Shown: one piece after another, positions 16,149-26,500 of the stretch
Layout of the letters: each line of letters opens with the position of its first letter
How positions within the stretch are numbered: position 1 is the first letter of the stretch
Origin: IDS-8 sp040902105
Lineage (GTDB): Bacteria; Pseudomonadota; Gammaproteobacteria; Steroidobacterales; Woeseiaceae
DNA: 49,109 nucleotides
NCBI GenBank assembly: GCA_040902105.1
Contig: JBBDXW010000008.1
Coordinates: forward strand, 1-49,109
Direction of reading: 5' to 3'
The notes under the pieces: model-generated
Seen by the model: only the letters and a program-made list of their open reading frames with translations
What the model was told of the DNA's origin: nothing
Database searches by the model: none
Translations under genes and position numbers: made by a program

Positions 16149-16163
16149 TGAGAATGATTCGTA
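16149..16163. promoter_or_regulatory. Fur box upstream of the TonB receptor
   Basis: TGAGAATGATTCGTA matches the 7-1-7 Fur inverted repeat TGATAAT-N-ATTATCA at 12 of 14 arm positions. It lies about 45 bp upstream of the receptor start, over the expected promoter of the minus-strand operon, so iron-replete cells should repress receptor and PepSY gene. Confidence 0.65.
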
Positions 16164-16367
16164 TTTCTATCCGCAACCTGTCTCAACCCGGACAAACCGG
16201 GCGGTGGACTGCCTGCCGGCCGCGATTCTGCGCGCGGGCATGATGTGGATCGAAGCGCAAAATGATCGCGCCGTTGGGTACAGTGCGACGATCGAAGAAT
16301 GAAGTGCTCCGCGCCTGTTTCCGGCCGGAGTCCCGGCAACGACGTTCAGTAAGATTAAGGACTGTCC

Positions 16368-19145
16368 ATGGCGCGCGCGGCATTGTTGTTCCTCGTTCTG
16401 AAGGCGGGCTCGGCGTTCGCGCTCGAAGGGCCGGTCGATCCGTCACCGGACGTGTCCGAGGCGGGTTCGGCCGAGGCTATCGCTGAGTTCACGAGCGAAC
16501 CGCGCTTCTTGAGTCCCTGGGTCGCTTATGTGCCGGCGTCGGACAGCGTCCCGTCTCCGACACGCTTCCTCGGTCATGTCGCAGGTGCGCCCGGAGAGCT
16601 GACCCATTCGGCGAAAATTGTCGATTACGTGCGGCAGCTCGCGGCAAACTCTCCACGGGCGCACGTCGAAACCATCGGGGTTTCTGAAGAAGGCCGGGAC
16701 ATCGTCCTGGTCGCGATTGCCGATGAGCAAGGTATCCGCGAGCTGGATCGGCTGAAGGCGGCCACCGCTGCACTTGCGGATCCTCGCCAGACCAGTCCCG
16801 CAGAGGCGGACGAGATTATCGCCTCGGCCCGTGCGGCCTATTATTTCAACTGCAACCTGCACGCCGACGAGACCGGCAGCGGCGAGATGTGCATGGAACT
16901 CGCGTATCGACTGGCCGTGTCCGAGCAGCCGATGATCAAGGCCATTCGCGAGAACGTGCTGGTCCTGATCAACCCGGTGTCGGAGCCCGACGGGCGCGAC
17001 AAGGTAACCGACTGGTTCTACCAGTACCTGAAGGGCCGGACCGATTACGATGCGTTGCCGCGTCAAAGCCCGCCTTACTGGAGCCGCTACGTCTTCGTCG
17101 ACATCAATCGCGACGCGCACCAGAAAGCATTCGCCGCGACGCGCGCGGTGCACAAGATGTTTTTCGATTACCACCCGACCGTCGTGCACGATCTGCACGA
17201 AGCCATTCCGTTGCTGCTGAGCTGGAACGGCACCGGACCCTACAATCCTCACATGGACCCCATCGTGACCTCGCGCTGGCTGGAAATGAGCTTCCATGAG
17301 ATGACCACGATGAACTCGATGGGGATGCCGGGCGTCTGGACCTGGAATTTCGGCGAGGGCTTCGGCCACCACTATCTCGATTCGGTAGCCATCAATCACA
17401 ACGCCATCGGGCGCGGCTACGAAACGTTCGGCAATGCGACGGCAGAAACGGTCGTTCGACAACTGGATCCGGACAGCCTGTCCCGCGAGTGGTACCGGCC
17501 CTGGCCGCCGGACGCAACGTTTCGCTGGTCGATGCGCGACAACGTGAACTACCAGCAGACAGCCGCTCTGGCGATACTCGACTGGTCGGCCAAACATGCA
17601 AAGGAGATGCTGCGGGATTTTTACCGCACCGGCTACAACTCATGGCGTAAGGGCGCCGAGGAAAAGCCTTATGCCTTCGTCATTCCCGCCCGGCAATCCG
17701 ATCGCTTGCGGGTCGCGCAAATGGTGAATCGACTGCGCGACCAGCATATCGAGGTCGGAACTCTGTCCGCCGACGTATCGGTGGCAGAGGGAGAATTCGA
17801 GCGCGGTGACTACCTCGTCAGGATGGACCAGCCATATCGGAACTATGCGCTGGATGTGCTGGAGCCGCAGCACTTTCCCGACAACTACGAGCAACTTCCA
17901 TACGACGACGTGTCGTGGGCCTATCCTGTCGGGTTCGATGTCACTGCCGTGCGGATCGAAGACCCGCGGATCCGGTCGGCGGCAAGCGAACCGCTCGGCA
18001 CGGAGGACGTCGCTCCACACGGCAGCGTCGACGGTCGTGGCCCGATGTACCTGCTGAGCGACCACGGACAGGAGTCCCTGCTGGTGGCAAGGTTCAGGCT
18101 CGCCGACTTCACGGTGGAGATTGCGGAGCGCGAGTTCACGCAGGGGAGAATCGATTATCCGCGAGGCTCGTGGATCGTTTCGGCCGAAGGCGAGCAATCG
18201 TCGTCCGATTTGCGCGAAGCCGTTTCAGCCTCGAGTCACGACCTGGCTCTCGACTTCCGGTCCGTCGGCAAAGCGCCGGACGTGCCACGCCACGAAGCGC
18301 TGATTCCGCGACTTGGCCTGTGGGTGCCGTGGGCGGACACCGACATGATGGGCTGGATTCGCTATGTTCTCGATCGCCAGGGCGTGCCCTACACTTATTT
18401 AAGGGACGAGGACCTGCGCGCCGGCGGCCTGAAAGACAAGGTGGACGTCATCGTCTACGGTCCGTTCTCACGCCTCGATCTTGCGGGCCAGGTTCACGGC
18501 ATTGCAGCGACCGATGGCCCCATGGCGTTTCGCCGTTCACCGGAATTTCCGAGCCTTGGGCTTCCGGTCGCGTCCGATGACATCACAGGCGGCCCCGGGT
18601 TTGCCGGGCTTGCTGAAATTCAGCAGTTCGTCGAGTCAGGCGGTGTGCTGCTGACGCTCGGCGCGGGCACGACGCTGGCACTGGAGGGCGGACTGGTCAG
18701 GGGCGTACCGCGCGCACGTGCAAGCGAAGTTTTCACGCCGGGCGCGGAATTGCGTGCGACGTTCGAACGGCCCGATCACCCCGTCGCCTACGGATACGGC
18801 CGGGAGACTGCGGTGTTTCGCACCAACCTCCCGGTGTACGACACGCCGCGACAGTGGTTGACCATGGCGTATTGCACGTCATGCCTCACGGGCTCGCTCG
18901 ATGAGCGCCGTGTCGTTCTGAGCTGGGGTGGTGAAGGCGACATGGTTGTCAGCGGCGGCATGCATGGCGAGAGCGAGCTGGCCGGACACCCCGCCATCCT
19001 CGATACACCGATCGGCGAGGGACACGTCGTAAGCTATAACTTCAACGGCATACACCGCGACATGAACCGGGGCGACTTTCGCCTGGTGTGGAACGCGGTC
19101 ATTAACTGGAATGCGTTGCCCGATTCCGCCGAGCCAGAAAAGTGA
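16368..19145 (+). CDS. M14-family zinc carboxypeptidase, exported, large
   Basis: 925 residues with signal peptide MARAALLFLVLKAGSAFALE. The peptidase domain is N-terminal: EEGRDIVLVAIAD, zinc ligands His165 and Glu168 in NCNLHADETGSGE, NPVSEPDGRD and the third ligand region VVHDLHEAIP with His277. The C-terminal 500 residues have a class I glutamine-amidotransferase-like look (VDVIVYGPFSR, FVESGGVLLTLGAG) as in other long M14 proteins. Acts in the periplasm on peptides of unknown origin. Divergent from the iron operon. The usual single-domain carboxypeptidase is about 300-400 residues; the long form is a recognised subfamily. Confidence 0.88.
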   Translation: MARAALLFLVLKAGSAFALEGPVDPSPDVSEAGSAEAIAEFTSEPRFLSPWVAYVPASDSVPSPTRFLGHVAGAPGELTHSAKIVDYVRQLAANSPRAHVETIGVSEEGRDIVLVAIADEQGIRELDRLKAATAALADPRQTSPAEADEIIASARAAYYFNCNLHADETGSGEMCMELAYRLAVSEQPMIKAIRENVLVLINPVSEPDGRDKVTDWFYQYLKGRTDYDALPRQSPPYWSRYVFVDINRDAHQKAFAATRAVHKMFFDYHPTVVHDLHEAIPLLLSWNGTGPYNPHMDPIVTSRWLEMSFHEMTTMNSMGMPGVWTWNFGEGFGHHYLDSVAINHNAIGRGYETFGNATAETVVRQLDPDSLSREWYRPWPPDATFRWSMRDNVNYQQTAALAILDWSAKHAKEMLRDFYRTGYNSWRKGAEEKPYAFVIPARQSDRLRVAQMVNRLRDQHIEVGTLSADVSVAEGEFERGDYLVRMDQPYRNYALDVLEPQHFPDNYEQLPYDDVSWAYPVGFDVTAVRIEDPRIRSAASEPLGTEDVAPHGSVDGRGPMYLLSDHGQESLLVARFRLADFTVEIAEREFTQGRIDYPRGSWIVSAEGEQSSSDLREAVSASSHDLALDFRSVGKAPDVPRHEALIPRLGLWVPWADTDMMGWIRYVLDRQGVPYTYLRDEDLRAGGLKDKVDVIVYGPFSRLDLAGQVHGIAATDGPMAFRRSPEFPSLGLPVASDDITGGPGFAGLAEIQQFVESGGVLLTLGAGTTLALEGGLVRGVPRARASEVFTPGAELRATFERPDHPVAYGYGRETAVFRTNLPVYDTPRQWLTMAYCTSCLTGSLDERRVVLSWGGEGDMVVSGGMHGESELAGHPAILDTPIGEGHVVSYNFNGIHRDMNRGDFRLVWNAVINWNALPDSAEPEK

Positions 19146-19309
19146 GCGACAATAAGACGCTGTGATCCGGACTTGCAAACATTTTCTGCGGAAACGTCGA
19201 CTTCGCGTGTGTATTCCTCTTGCAATTGTGGCTTTCGAGACTGTACCCATCGTAGTACCGTGTCCGTATACTGCCCGCAACAGTTCACCCACAGGGGACG
19301 CTCGACTAC

Positions 19310-20338
19310 ATGGACACGGCTCACGACGACTCGCTCCAGATTCTTTATGCCGACGCGATATCGGGGCTGCGAACGTTAACGAATAGAACGATTCAGGTCG
19401 CACTGACGTCACCACCGTTTTATCTCCTTCGCCGCTATGGCACGTCTGCAACCTGGCCGGACGGTTGGACGGGAGAGTTGGGCCATGAACCACATCCCAA
19501 CGATTTCGTCCGTCACCTCGTCCAAGTCTTTGATGAAGTCTGGCCGGTTCTGCGCGACGATGGTTGCCTATGGGTAAATCTCGCGGATACGTATAACAAC
19601 AGGCAGGGGAAGAGGGGAACCACTAACGCCCCTGATGGTTCTGACGGCCGTTTCGCGGCAGGCGGCCGAGGTTACGCTGAATCTTTGCGGCAGCAACCGG
19701 AGTTCTTCAAGCACTACATCCCGGGTGTTGGGCACAAGTCGGAAATGGGAGTGCCATTCCGTTTTCATTTGGCGATGACTGACCCCGCCTTTCGGGCTTT
19801 CGTTGGCGCGGGAACAGGGCCGCAGTGGATTTGCCGTCGTACGGCGATCTGGGCTAAATCCCTGGTGAAGCTTGAAACACTCGAAGCGGAAGGGAATGCC
19901 ATGCCCGAACCGACCCGGGATCGCCCTTCGCGCAACTACGAATTTCTGTTTCTCTTCTCGAAACAGCCCAATTACTACTTCGATAGAACCGCCATCGACG
20001 TCCCGGCTCGGTCAAGCCAACGCAGGGGAGATATGACCAACGCGGGCTCGGTATGGGAGACGGACGAAACGGATGAACCCGATAGTCTTTGGCGCATCAA
20101 CTCTGAAGCATCACCGTATCGACACGTTGCGATGTGGCCACGTGCACTGGTGCGCCAGATGATCCTGCCGACTTCACGGCCTGGAGACACGATCCTCGAT
20201 CCTTTTGCGGGAAGCGGCACCACCGGCGAAGTGGCTCTGGACCTCGGGCGCAAAGCAATCCTCATCGAATCGTCCGATCAGTGCAAAATGGCACTTGCAG
20301 ATCGCCTTGGCGGACTCAACCGAAGTCTGGCGTTGTAG
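19310..20338 (+). CDS. Site-specific DNA methyltransferase (beta class, N4-cytosine or N6-adenine)
   Basis: 342 residues. Motif IV is TSPPFYLLRRYG near residue 31; motif I with the AdoMet site is DPFAGSGTTGEVALDLGRKA near the C-terminus. The IV-before-I order defines the beta class, in which TSPPY/F favours N4-cytosine. The target recognition region is the middle (about 60-200). A restriction endonuclease-like gene follows after 17 bp on the same strand, so this is the protective partner of a type II system. The local base composition is lower in GC than flanking genes (a 60-base sample at 19921 is about 45 percent), consistent with transfer. Confidence 0.9.
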   Translation: MDTAHDDSLQILYADAISGLRTLTNRTIQVALTSPPFYLLRRYGTSATWPDGWTGELGHEPHPNDFVRHLVQVFDEVWPVLRDDGCLWVNLADTYNNRQGKRGTTNAPDGSDGRFAAGGRGYAESLRQQPEFFKHYIPGVGHKSEMGVPFRFHLAMTDPAFRAFVGAGTGPQWICRRTAIWAKSLVKLETLEAEGNAMPEPTRDRPSRNYEFLFLFSKQPNYYFDRTAIDVPARSSQRRGDMTNAGSVWETDETDEPDSLWRINSEASPYRHVAMWPRALVRQMILPTSRPGDTILDPFAGSGTTGEVALDLGRKAILIESSDQCKMALADRLGGLNRSLAL

Positions 20339-20355
20339 CGGGTTGGTGATTGAGT

Positions 20356-21417
20356 ATGTCGGAAAGCGATCGCGGCGCGCCTGAGGCCAGTCGGGCGGCG
20401 GTAGCCAGGGCGTTCGGAGCAGAAAACCGTTCACGTTTACTCGCGCGCTACTTCGACGGCCACCAAAACATTACTCCAGTGGATGCGTGGCAGCACGTAT
20501 ACCGCTTGTTGCTATGGATCGACCGCACAACCTCGCTCGCGCATTGCTACGAATCCGACAAGGCTCAGCCTGGCCGTGCATGGTACGCACGATCTCTCGC
20601 ATTTCATCAATGGGTTTCGAATGCACTCGAAGTGCGCCCAAGCGCGTTGGGCGAAAACATCGATTGGTTATTTCGGGAAGCTGTCAAGGACTTGGCCAAT
20701 AGAGCTCTTGTGGCCCGTGCAGCGGCTTACGAGCAGCAACGGGCACCGTATGAGGGACTGGAGTTTCCTCAGCCGGGCGAGGACGCTGAGTTGGTTGCCA
20801 TTATTAAGGACGCGCTAGGCAGATGGATGAGCGAGGAACCGCCAGAGGAAGAGTTTCGGAAACTCACGCGACGAATATCGACCTATATGACCCAGGAGAA
20901 CAAGCGACGCAATCTCGTAGGAGAGGATTTTGAGGATGTTATCGCCGCCGTTGTCAGGAGACTGCCATCTTTCGGAGACATCGATCTTCTAATCCGGTCG
21001 CCCTTGCACGACCTTCCAGGTTTCCGCCCGCCACCGCAAAACGAGAAAGCGAAGAAGGTTGACCTCGCTCTGATTCGAGGAGGGGAACGAACTCTGATCA
21101 GCTCAAAGTGGAGCATTCGAGCCGACCGAGAGGAACAGTTCCACAGCGATTTTGAAGCTTATGCGCGTCTCGAATCAGGGGGACGAGATTTTGGATACAC
21201 ATTAATTACCAACGAATTCGACGCGGCACGTCTCAAGGCTGCTTGTGAGCGTCGCCGACAGAACGCCTTTCTCTTTACAGACGTTGTACATATGAACCCG
21301 GACGCTCTGCTGGCTACCTATGGTGACGCCAGGACGGATTCGGTTGAAGCGTTGCGCAGCCACATAGCCTCTGGCAGATTGATGAGTCTGCAAGCGTGGC
21401 TGGAGCAGCTTCAATAG
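20356..21417 (+). CDS. Type II restriction endonuclease-like protein (PD-(D/E)xK fold)
   Basis: 353 residues from ATG 20356 (a TTG two codons earlier is possible). The C-terminal half has a nuclease core: an acidic helix GEDFEDVIAAVV, then KKVDLALIRGG and TLISSKWSIRADREEQF, where Asp, Ser-x-Lys and the helix Glu would form the metal site. The SKWSIRxDRxxQ pattern reminds me of the BsaWI-like restriction enzymes, but this is from memory and uncertain. The N-terminal half is helical and probably recognises DNA. Placement 17 bp after a beta-class methyltransferase supports its identity. Recognition sequence unknown. Confidence 0.75.
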   Translation: MSESDRGAPEASRAAVARAFGAENRSRLLARYFDGHQNITPVDAWQHVYRLLLWIDRTTSLAHCYESDKAQPGRAWYARSLAFHQWVSNALEVRPSALGENIDWLFREAVKDLANRALVARAAAYEQQRAPYEGLEFPQPGEDAELVAIIKDALGRWMSEEPPEEEFRKLTRRISTYMTQENKRRNLVGEDFEDVIAAVVRRLPSFGDIDLLIRSPLHDLPGFRPPPQNEKAKKVDLALIRGGERTLISSKWSIRADREEQFHSDFEAYARLESGGRDFGYTLITNEFDAARLKAACERRRQNAFLFTDVVHMNPDALLATYGDARTDSVEALRSHIASGRLMSLQAWLEQLQ

Positions 21418-21504
21418 AACGTGGCAACGGGCTGCGTGCGTGCCTGCGGACGGGGACGACTTTCTGGAGAGCCGGGGTGAGCACATCCGTCGTTAAGGCG
21501 ATCC

Positions 21505-22416
21505 TCAGCTGCTTAGGTCCGGCCCCGCAAGCTTTTCCTCCGACTGCAATTCCTGCCAGATCGACTCGACCCAGCCGCGGATAGTGCCGGCTTCCTGCCA
21601 GCGGTCCGAAAGCTCTACGCCGCTCCTGTCCGTGATCGCGTAGCCGGGCGGGCCGAGTTCGCAGAGAAAGACAAGCGTGGCGTCATTGTCATTGCGCATG
21701 CGCCAGCGGCGCATACCGTCCTTCCACCAGCCTTTGAACAACTCGGCCCACATCTCATGCTGCGGAAAATCGATCGGCACCTGTATTTGTTCGCGGCTTG
21801 CGATTCTGCCCTGAAAACAGTCCGATCGGTCGAGGATCCGTTCGAAATACGCGCGATCGACCGCCCGCAACGGCAGGCGCAGTTCGCGGTCCACGACAAA
21901 GTGTGAAAGATCGGCGCACAAGCGCATTTCCGGGACGGCGTCGATCAGCTGCAACGTGTAGAAAAGATCGTTGAGCAACCCGTCACGATGGGTCTCGAAC
22001 AGCACGGGCATCGCGAAATCGTCGGCATCGCGGAGCCAGCGCCGCACGACGGGTATCGCATCGGCGACGGCAACCGGCATCACGCCGCCGATGACGTTCA
22101 CGAGACAGGCGTTCATTTCCTGCGCCAGCTCGAGCAACGGCCTGAGTTCGTCGAGCTTCGCCGGGAACACATTCATCATGCATTTCAGGCCGTGACGCCG
22201 GAACAACGGCTGCAACTTTGCGGTGTCTTCGATTTCGCCGATGGCCGGATCGAGACAGATCCCGGCGTAACCGGCATCGGCAACCATCGAGAAATTTTCT
22301 TCCGGCGAGCGTTCCGCTTTATGCGGATGACGCAGTTCCATTGCCCACAGCGACTGAAAGACCTCCAGGGTTTGCAAGCGGCCGGTGGAACGCCGCGCAG
22401 GAACGTGGTGGGTCAC
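21505..22416 (-). CDS. Xylose isomerase-like TIM-barrel protein (sugar phosphate isomerase/epimerase, AP endonuclease 2 family)
   Basis: 303 residues. Features of the family are MVADAGYAGICLDPAIGEIE, NVIGGVMP, VLFETHRDGLLND and MRLCADLSHFVVDRELRLPL, where Glu, His and Asp line a metal site at the mouth of the barrel. It should isomerise or epimerise a sugar or inositol derivative in the cytoplasm; no specific pathway partner is present. The ATG overlaps the stop of the upstream small membrane protein gene by 4 bp. Converges with the restriction gene at 87 bp. Confidence 0.8.
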   Translation of the reverse strand: MTHHVPARRSTGRLQTLEVFQSLWAMELRHPHKAERSPEENFSMVADAGYAGICLDPAIGEIEDTAKLQPLFRRHGLKCMMNVFPAKLDELRPLLELAQEMNACLVNVIGGVMPVAVADAIPVVRRWLRDADDFAMPVLFETHRDGLLNDLFYTLQLIDAVPEMRLCADLSHFVVDRELRLPLRAVDRAYFERILDRSDCFQGRIASREQIQVPIDFPQHEMWAELFKGWWKDGMRRWRMRNDNDATLVFLCELGPPGYAITDRSGVELSDRWQEAGTIRGWVESIWQELQSEEKLAGPDLSS

Positions 22417-22883
22417 GTCCTGGCGGCCGCATCCGCAAGCTTCTGCAGGTACGCGGCAAACTCCGGGTCTTCTCCGTGCAACAGATCGGGCATGGCTTCC
22501 AGGAAGTCATCCCGCGCACACCATTCCTGCATGAAGTCCTCCCAGGAACGCCAGCGCCGCGCCTGTTTGCCCTTCAGGTCCCTTTCGTACAGCACCAGGT
22601 AGGCGCGTTCGAACAATGCAATCAGCAAGCCGAAAATCGCGCGCATGCGCTCCTGCTGTTCGGCAGACAGGTCCTCGGTGCGCGACTGGGACAGCAGGCG
22701 CAGGTCGGGATTTTCCAGGGCAATCTTCAGGAAGTCCTGGTAGCTGCCCGCCAGAAGCTCGTAAACCTCTTCCTCTTCGTTGCCCCGTTCCTGGCGTTTC
22801 TCGTAGAGAAAAACAACGATCGCCAGTGGCAGGCCAACCACGGTAACGATGTAACTCAGGAGTTCCCAGGTCTCGGTGGACAT
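22413..22883 (-). CDS. Small membrane-anchored protein, unknown function
   Basis: 156 residues from ATG 22883 (MSTETWELLSYIVTVVGLPL). One N-terminal helix (about 8-26), then a charged cytoplasmic helical region containing YELLAGSYQDFLKIALENPD and ERMRAIFGLLIALFERAYLV. It resembles the 'DUF6082-like' small membrane proteins of many bacteria in layout, but I make no firm family call. Translationally coupled to the TIM-barrel isomerase (4-bp overlap). The frame extends to 22943, without a better start. Confidence 0.7.
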   Translation of the reverse strand: MSTETWELLSYIVTVVGLPLAIVVFLYEKRQERGNEEEEVYELLAGSYQDFLKIALENPDLRLLSQSRTEDLSAEQQERMRAIFGLLIALFERAYLVLYERDLKGKQARRWRSWEDFMQEWCARDDFLEAMPDLLHGEDPEFAAYLQKLADAAART

Positions 22884-22948
22884 GCCGCGTATTATGCCAG
22901 CAGCGCCGTCGGGTGAATGAAACCCGGGCGCCCGGCAACTCAAACGGG

Positions 22949-23527
22949 TTACCGGTCCGGCAATGGCATGGTGCGCGCGTCCGAGGTATTCCAGCGGAAA
23001 CGCTTGACGATGCTGAGCGACAGGAACTGCGCGTCTTCGGCGAAGTACTCGTACTCCAGTTGCAGGAACAAATGCCGGCGAATGGCAAAGCTGCCGGCGA
23101 TGCCGAAGAACATCAGTGTGTCGTCTTCCTGGATCAACGGCACGTTGGCGCTGGCGTCGAGGCGTGCTATGCCGGCTTCGACGAAACCGGACAAGCGCGG
23201 TGCCCTGACGCTGCCGATACCGTAACTCACGCCCGCACCGAAGAGGCTGTAGTCGATCTTGCCGTTGCCGTTCAATGTTGCCTGGCCGAGATCGGCCCAG
23301 AAGGCCTCGACAGACAGATTGCGGCTGATCGTAGTCAGGTCGACGCCGCCGAAGATTTTAATGCCCAGGTCCTGATCGTCTTCGACCGAGAACGGCGTTG
23401 CCGCCGTATCCGGATCCAGAAGAGACATCCCGCCGCCGGCGCCGACGAACGCATCTGCGTGCGCGGTCGGCGGGACCGCCAGAAGGCAGTAACAGCCGAG
23501 TATCAGGCCGATCGCCGTCAAAGACAT
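22949..23527 (-). other. Distal part of the fused gene: probable former separate outer-membrane protein
   Basis: From Met1033 (ATG 23527) the fused product reads MSLTAIGLILGCYCLLAVPP followed by TAHADAFVGAGGG, a complete signal peptide with an AxA cleavage site, then a beta-barrel of about 165 residues (IKIFGGVDLTTISRNLSVEA, LFLQLEYEYFAED) ending SIVKRFRWN-like. This is what an independent gene would look like. No stop codon separates it from the GlyGly-CTERM-like tail upstream, so either it is a gene fusion, or this ATG is used as an internal start. Confidence 0.6.
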
Positions 23528-26500
23528 CGTGCCGCCGGAGGGTCTGCGTCGCCTTCGATGAGCGGCCGAAACTGCAAAAAGCCCCAGCATGATCAGCGCG
23601 ACCGGACCGATGTTGCCGCCGCCCTGGCCTACGCTGACCTGGCCTTTCGGCGTGCCGACGCCGCCCGGGTCCTTGATGATACCGTTCGGCCCTTCCGCGG
23701 CATCCCCGTCATTCGGTCCGCCGTCTTCGATGCTGAGTTGCACGCAGAAGTGACCCGGCGTCAATCCGGGTTGAAAGGCGGCATCACCGGGTTCCGGGCA
23801 CGCTGAACTGCTGCCGGGCGCCGATTCGATCAGGTTGTTTGCATCTACCACGAAATCTCTCCAACCGGGGCCAGGCAGATATTTTCGGTATTCCGGAAAC
23901 TCGCCGATGGCCGTGGCTTGCGGAATCACGATTTGAACAAGAGCGCCGGCCTCAGGCAAGTTGGTGACTTCGAAATCGTAAATGCCGCTCAGGTAGTCGT
24001 ACTCGTCCTCGCTGTTGCCGACGCTGCCTCCCTGGCCGTCGCCCGCAGCGGCGATATGGTCGCGGGTCACTCGTGCCGAGCCTGCCTGCGCCGTACGCGC
24101 GGTACTCCCGACTTGCAGCCGCACACCCGCGTTTGCCTGAATCGGCGCCGCCGACTGCGCCTGCAACGCGTTTGCGAATCCGAGGCGAGCGTCACTGTCG
24201 TCAACGGTATCCGGCACACCGTCGTTGTCGGCATCGGCAATATCGGCTGCCGGCGCATCGGCCAGAACGTTCAGCGTGAAATCGACAACAGAGGCGGGCG
24301 AAACGAAGTCGCCTATCGTTCGCTCGACACGCAGCACCACGTTATATGCGCCCGCCGGGAGCGTTGCGGGGGAGAACGCCAGTGCCTTGCTCGTTTGTGA
24401 ACCCGACACGACCGCAAGCACGGCGTTATCGGTATCGCTCCAGTCGTAGACCAGCGTTCCGCTCTGATGCCCGCCGATGACGGCGGTTGCCGTGGCCGCA
24501 CCACCCGCTGAACTCAGCGCATTGACCGGTCCAATACCGGCCTGCATCAGTTCGATCCACGGCACGGGTTGCTCGCCGTGAAACGGATCGGTACCGGCGC
24601 GAATTTCATCGGCGTCGCCGACGCTGTCACCGTCAGTGTCACTGTTCTCATCGGTGTCGGTCGTTGCGCCGAGGACTTGCAACGCATGTTCGATCGCATT
24701 GCTGACCCCGTCGCCGTCATCGTCCAGCGCGCCGTTCACCACCGGCGAATTGGCGTCCAGCGGATCCGCATTCAGAGCGATCTCACGTGCATCGGGAACA
24801 CCGTCCGCGTCTGAATCGGTCGCAGCATTTATGTCGAGACCCGCCAGCAGTTCGATGACGTTCGGTACTCCGTCGCCGTCGCTATCGCTGGCGGTCGCGC
24901 TCAACGGGTTCAGCGCGAGCAGAACTTCCGCGGCATCCGGGTAACCGTCGCGATCGAAATCGCTGCTCGCCGTGACCGAAACGATTCCGAGACCGGCCAG
25001 GTATGCTTCCACCGCATTGGGAATGCCGTTGCCCGTGTCGTCGCCTGCGCCGTCGGCGGTTGGAGAGTCGCTCGAGGAGGGCTCGGAGCCGATCGAGATT
25101 TCCAGTCGATCCGGCAAACCGTCACCGTCGAAATCGCGCTGGTCGTCATTGTGATCGAGTGTATCGGTCGCCGTAATTCCGAAGTTCGCATAAGTGACGG
25201 TCTCGATGTGGTCGGCCGTGCCGCCGCCATCGCTGTCGACAAAGCTCGCCGGATTGTTCGGATCCGTGCCGTCGGCGACCTCGATCGCATCGGGTACCAG
25301 GTCGCCGTCCGCGTCCTCGAACGACAGGTTGTCCAGCGGGTCCGTGCCGGCTGCATCTTCATCGCCGTCGCCGACGCCGTCCCCGTCGGTATCGGGATTC
25401 TCCGGGTCGGTCCCGAGTTCGGCTTCGCGCTCGTTGGTCAGGCCGTCGCCGTCGAGGTCACCGGTTGGACCGCCCTGATCGTGCGGGTCCAGGTAGTCGG
25501 GAATGTTGTCGTCATCCAGGTCGGTCGGGTCCGTCGCCGGGTTGCCGTCACCGTCTGCGTCGGCATCCTCGTCGCGAGTCAATCGCCCGTCGCCATCGTC
25601 ATTGTTGTCCAGATAATCGGGAAGGCTGTCGGAATTGGTATCCTGGTCCGGCGGGTTCTCACTCGCGGTGGGCACCCCATCGCCGTCATCGTCCGGATCC
25701 TGGTAGTCGGGTATCCCATCCTCGTCCGTGTCACGGCACTGAGTCTGGTCCGGACATTCATCGAGGTTGCTGAGCCCATCGTCATCGTCGTCGCCCGCAG
25801 CGTCGTCGTCTGTAATCGTTACGCTGGCAGTAGGCGGATCGCCGATGGGCGCGCGGGCATCGCTCGATGCCGTCAGCGTGACTTCGACGGTTTCGTCACC
25901 CTCGATAAGGTCGTCCGCAATCGGCGTCACGGCGATCGACGCATCGCTCGAGCCGACGGGAATGGATGCGACCCCATTGAGCGTTGCATAGTCCGTGCCC
26001 GGGCTCGCCGAGCCGTCAACGGTATAGTCCACAAGGACGGCACTTCCCGATTGGTTCTGCCCGCCCAGCGACACGAGTATCTGCCCAGGGGTAACCGGAC
26101 CCTCGGTAGCATTCGAACCGGTCGTCGCTGTCACGGAATGCGCTGTATCGCGGATGTCGACGGTTGCAGTGTCGTTCGTTACTGTGACACTGCCGCTCTC
26201 GAGCAGCCGGATGGAGACGAATTCGTCACCTTCGAACAATCCGTCGCTTGCCGGAACGTTGACGGTAATGGTTGCATTTGGCGCGACGAAACCGAGCGTT
26301 ACACTGCCACTCAGTGCAGCATAATCCGCGCCGGCCGTAGCGGTGCCGAAGACCTCATAAGTTACGGTAACCGGGAATGGACTCCCGCCTTCGCGAGTGA
26401 CGGTAAACTGACCGTTGCCTGGCGGAGTTTCGCTCGCTTCCGCATCCGACGCGGCAACCGATACCGTGACCTGTGCGTTCGCCATCGGTGTCGCGGCGAT

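Noticed and set aside
24600..25790. Regular short DNA repeats resembling a CRISPR array
   Set aside because: They are imperfect, in frame and encode Asp-rich calcium-binding repeats; no equal-length spacers.
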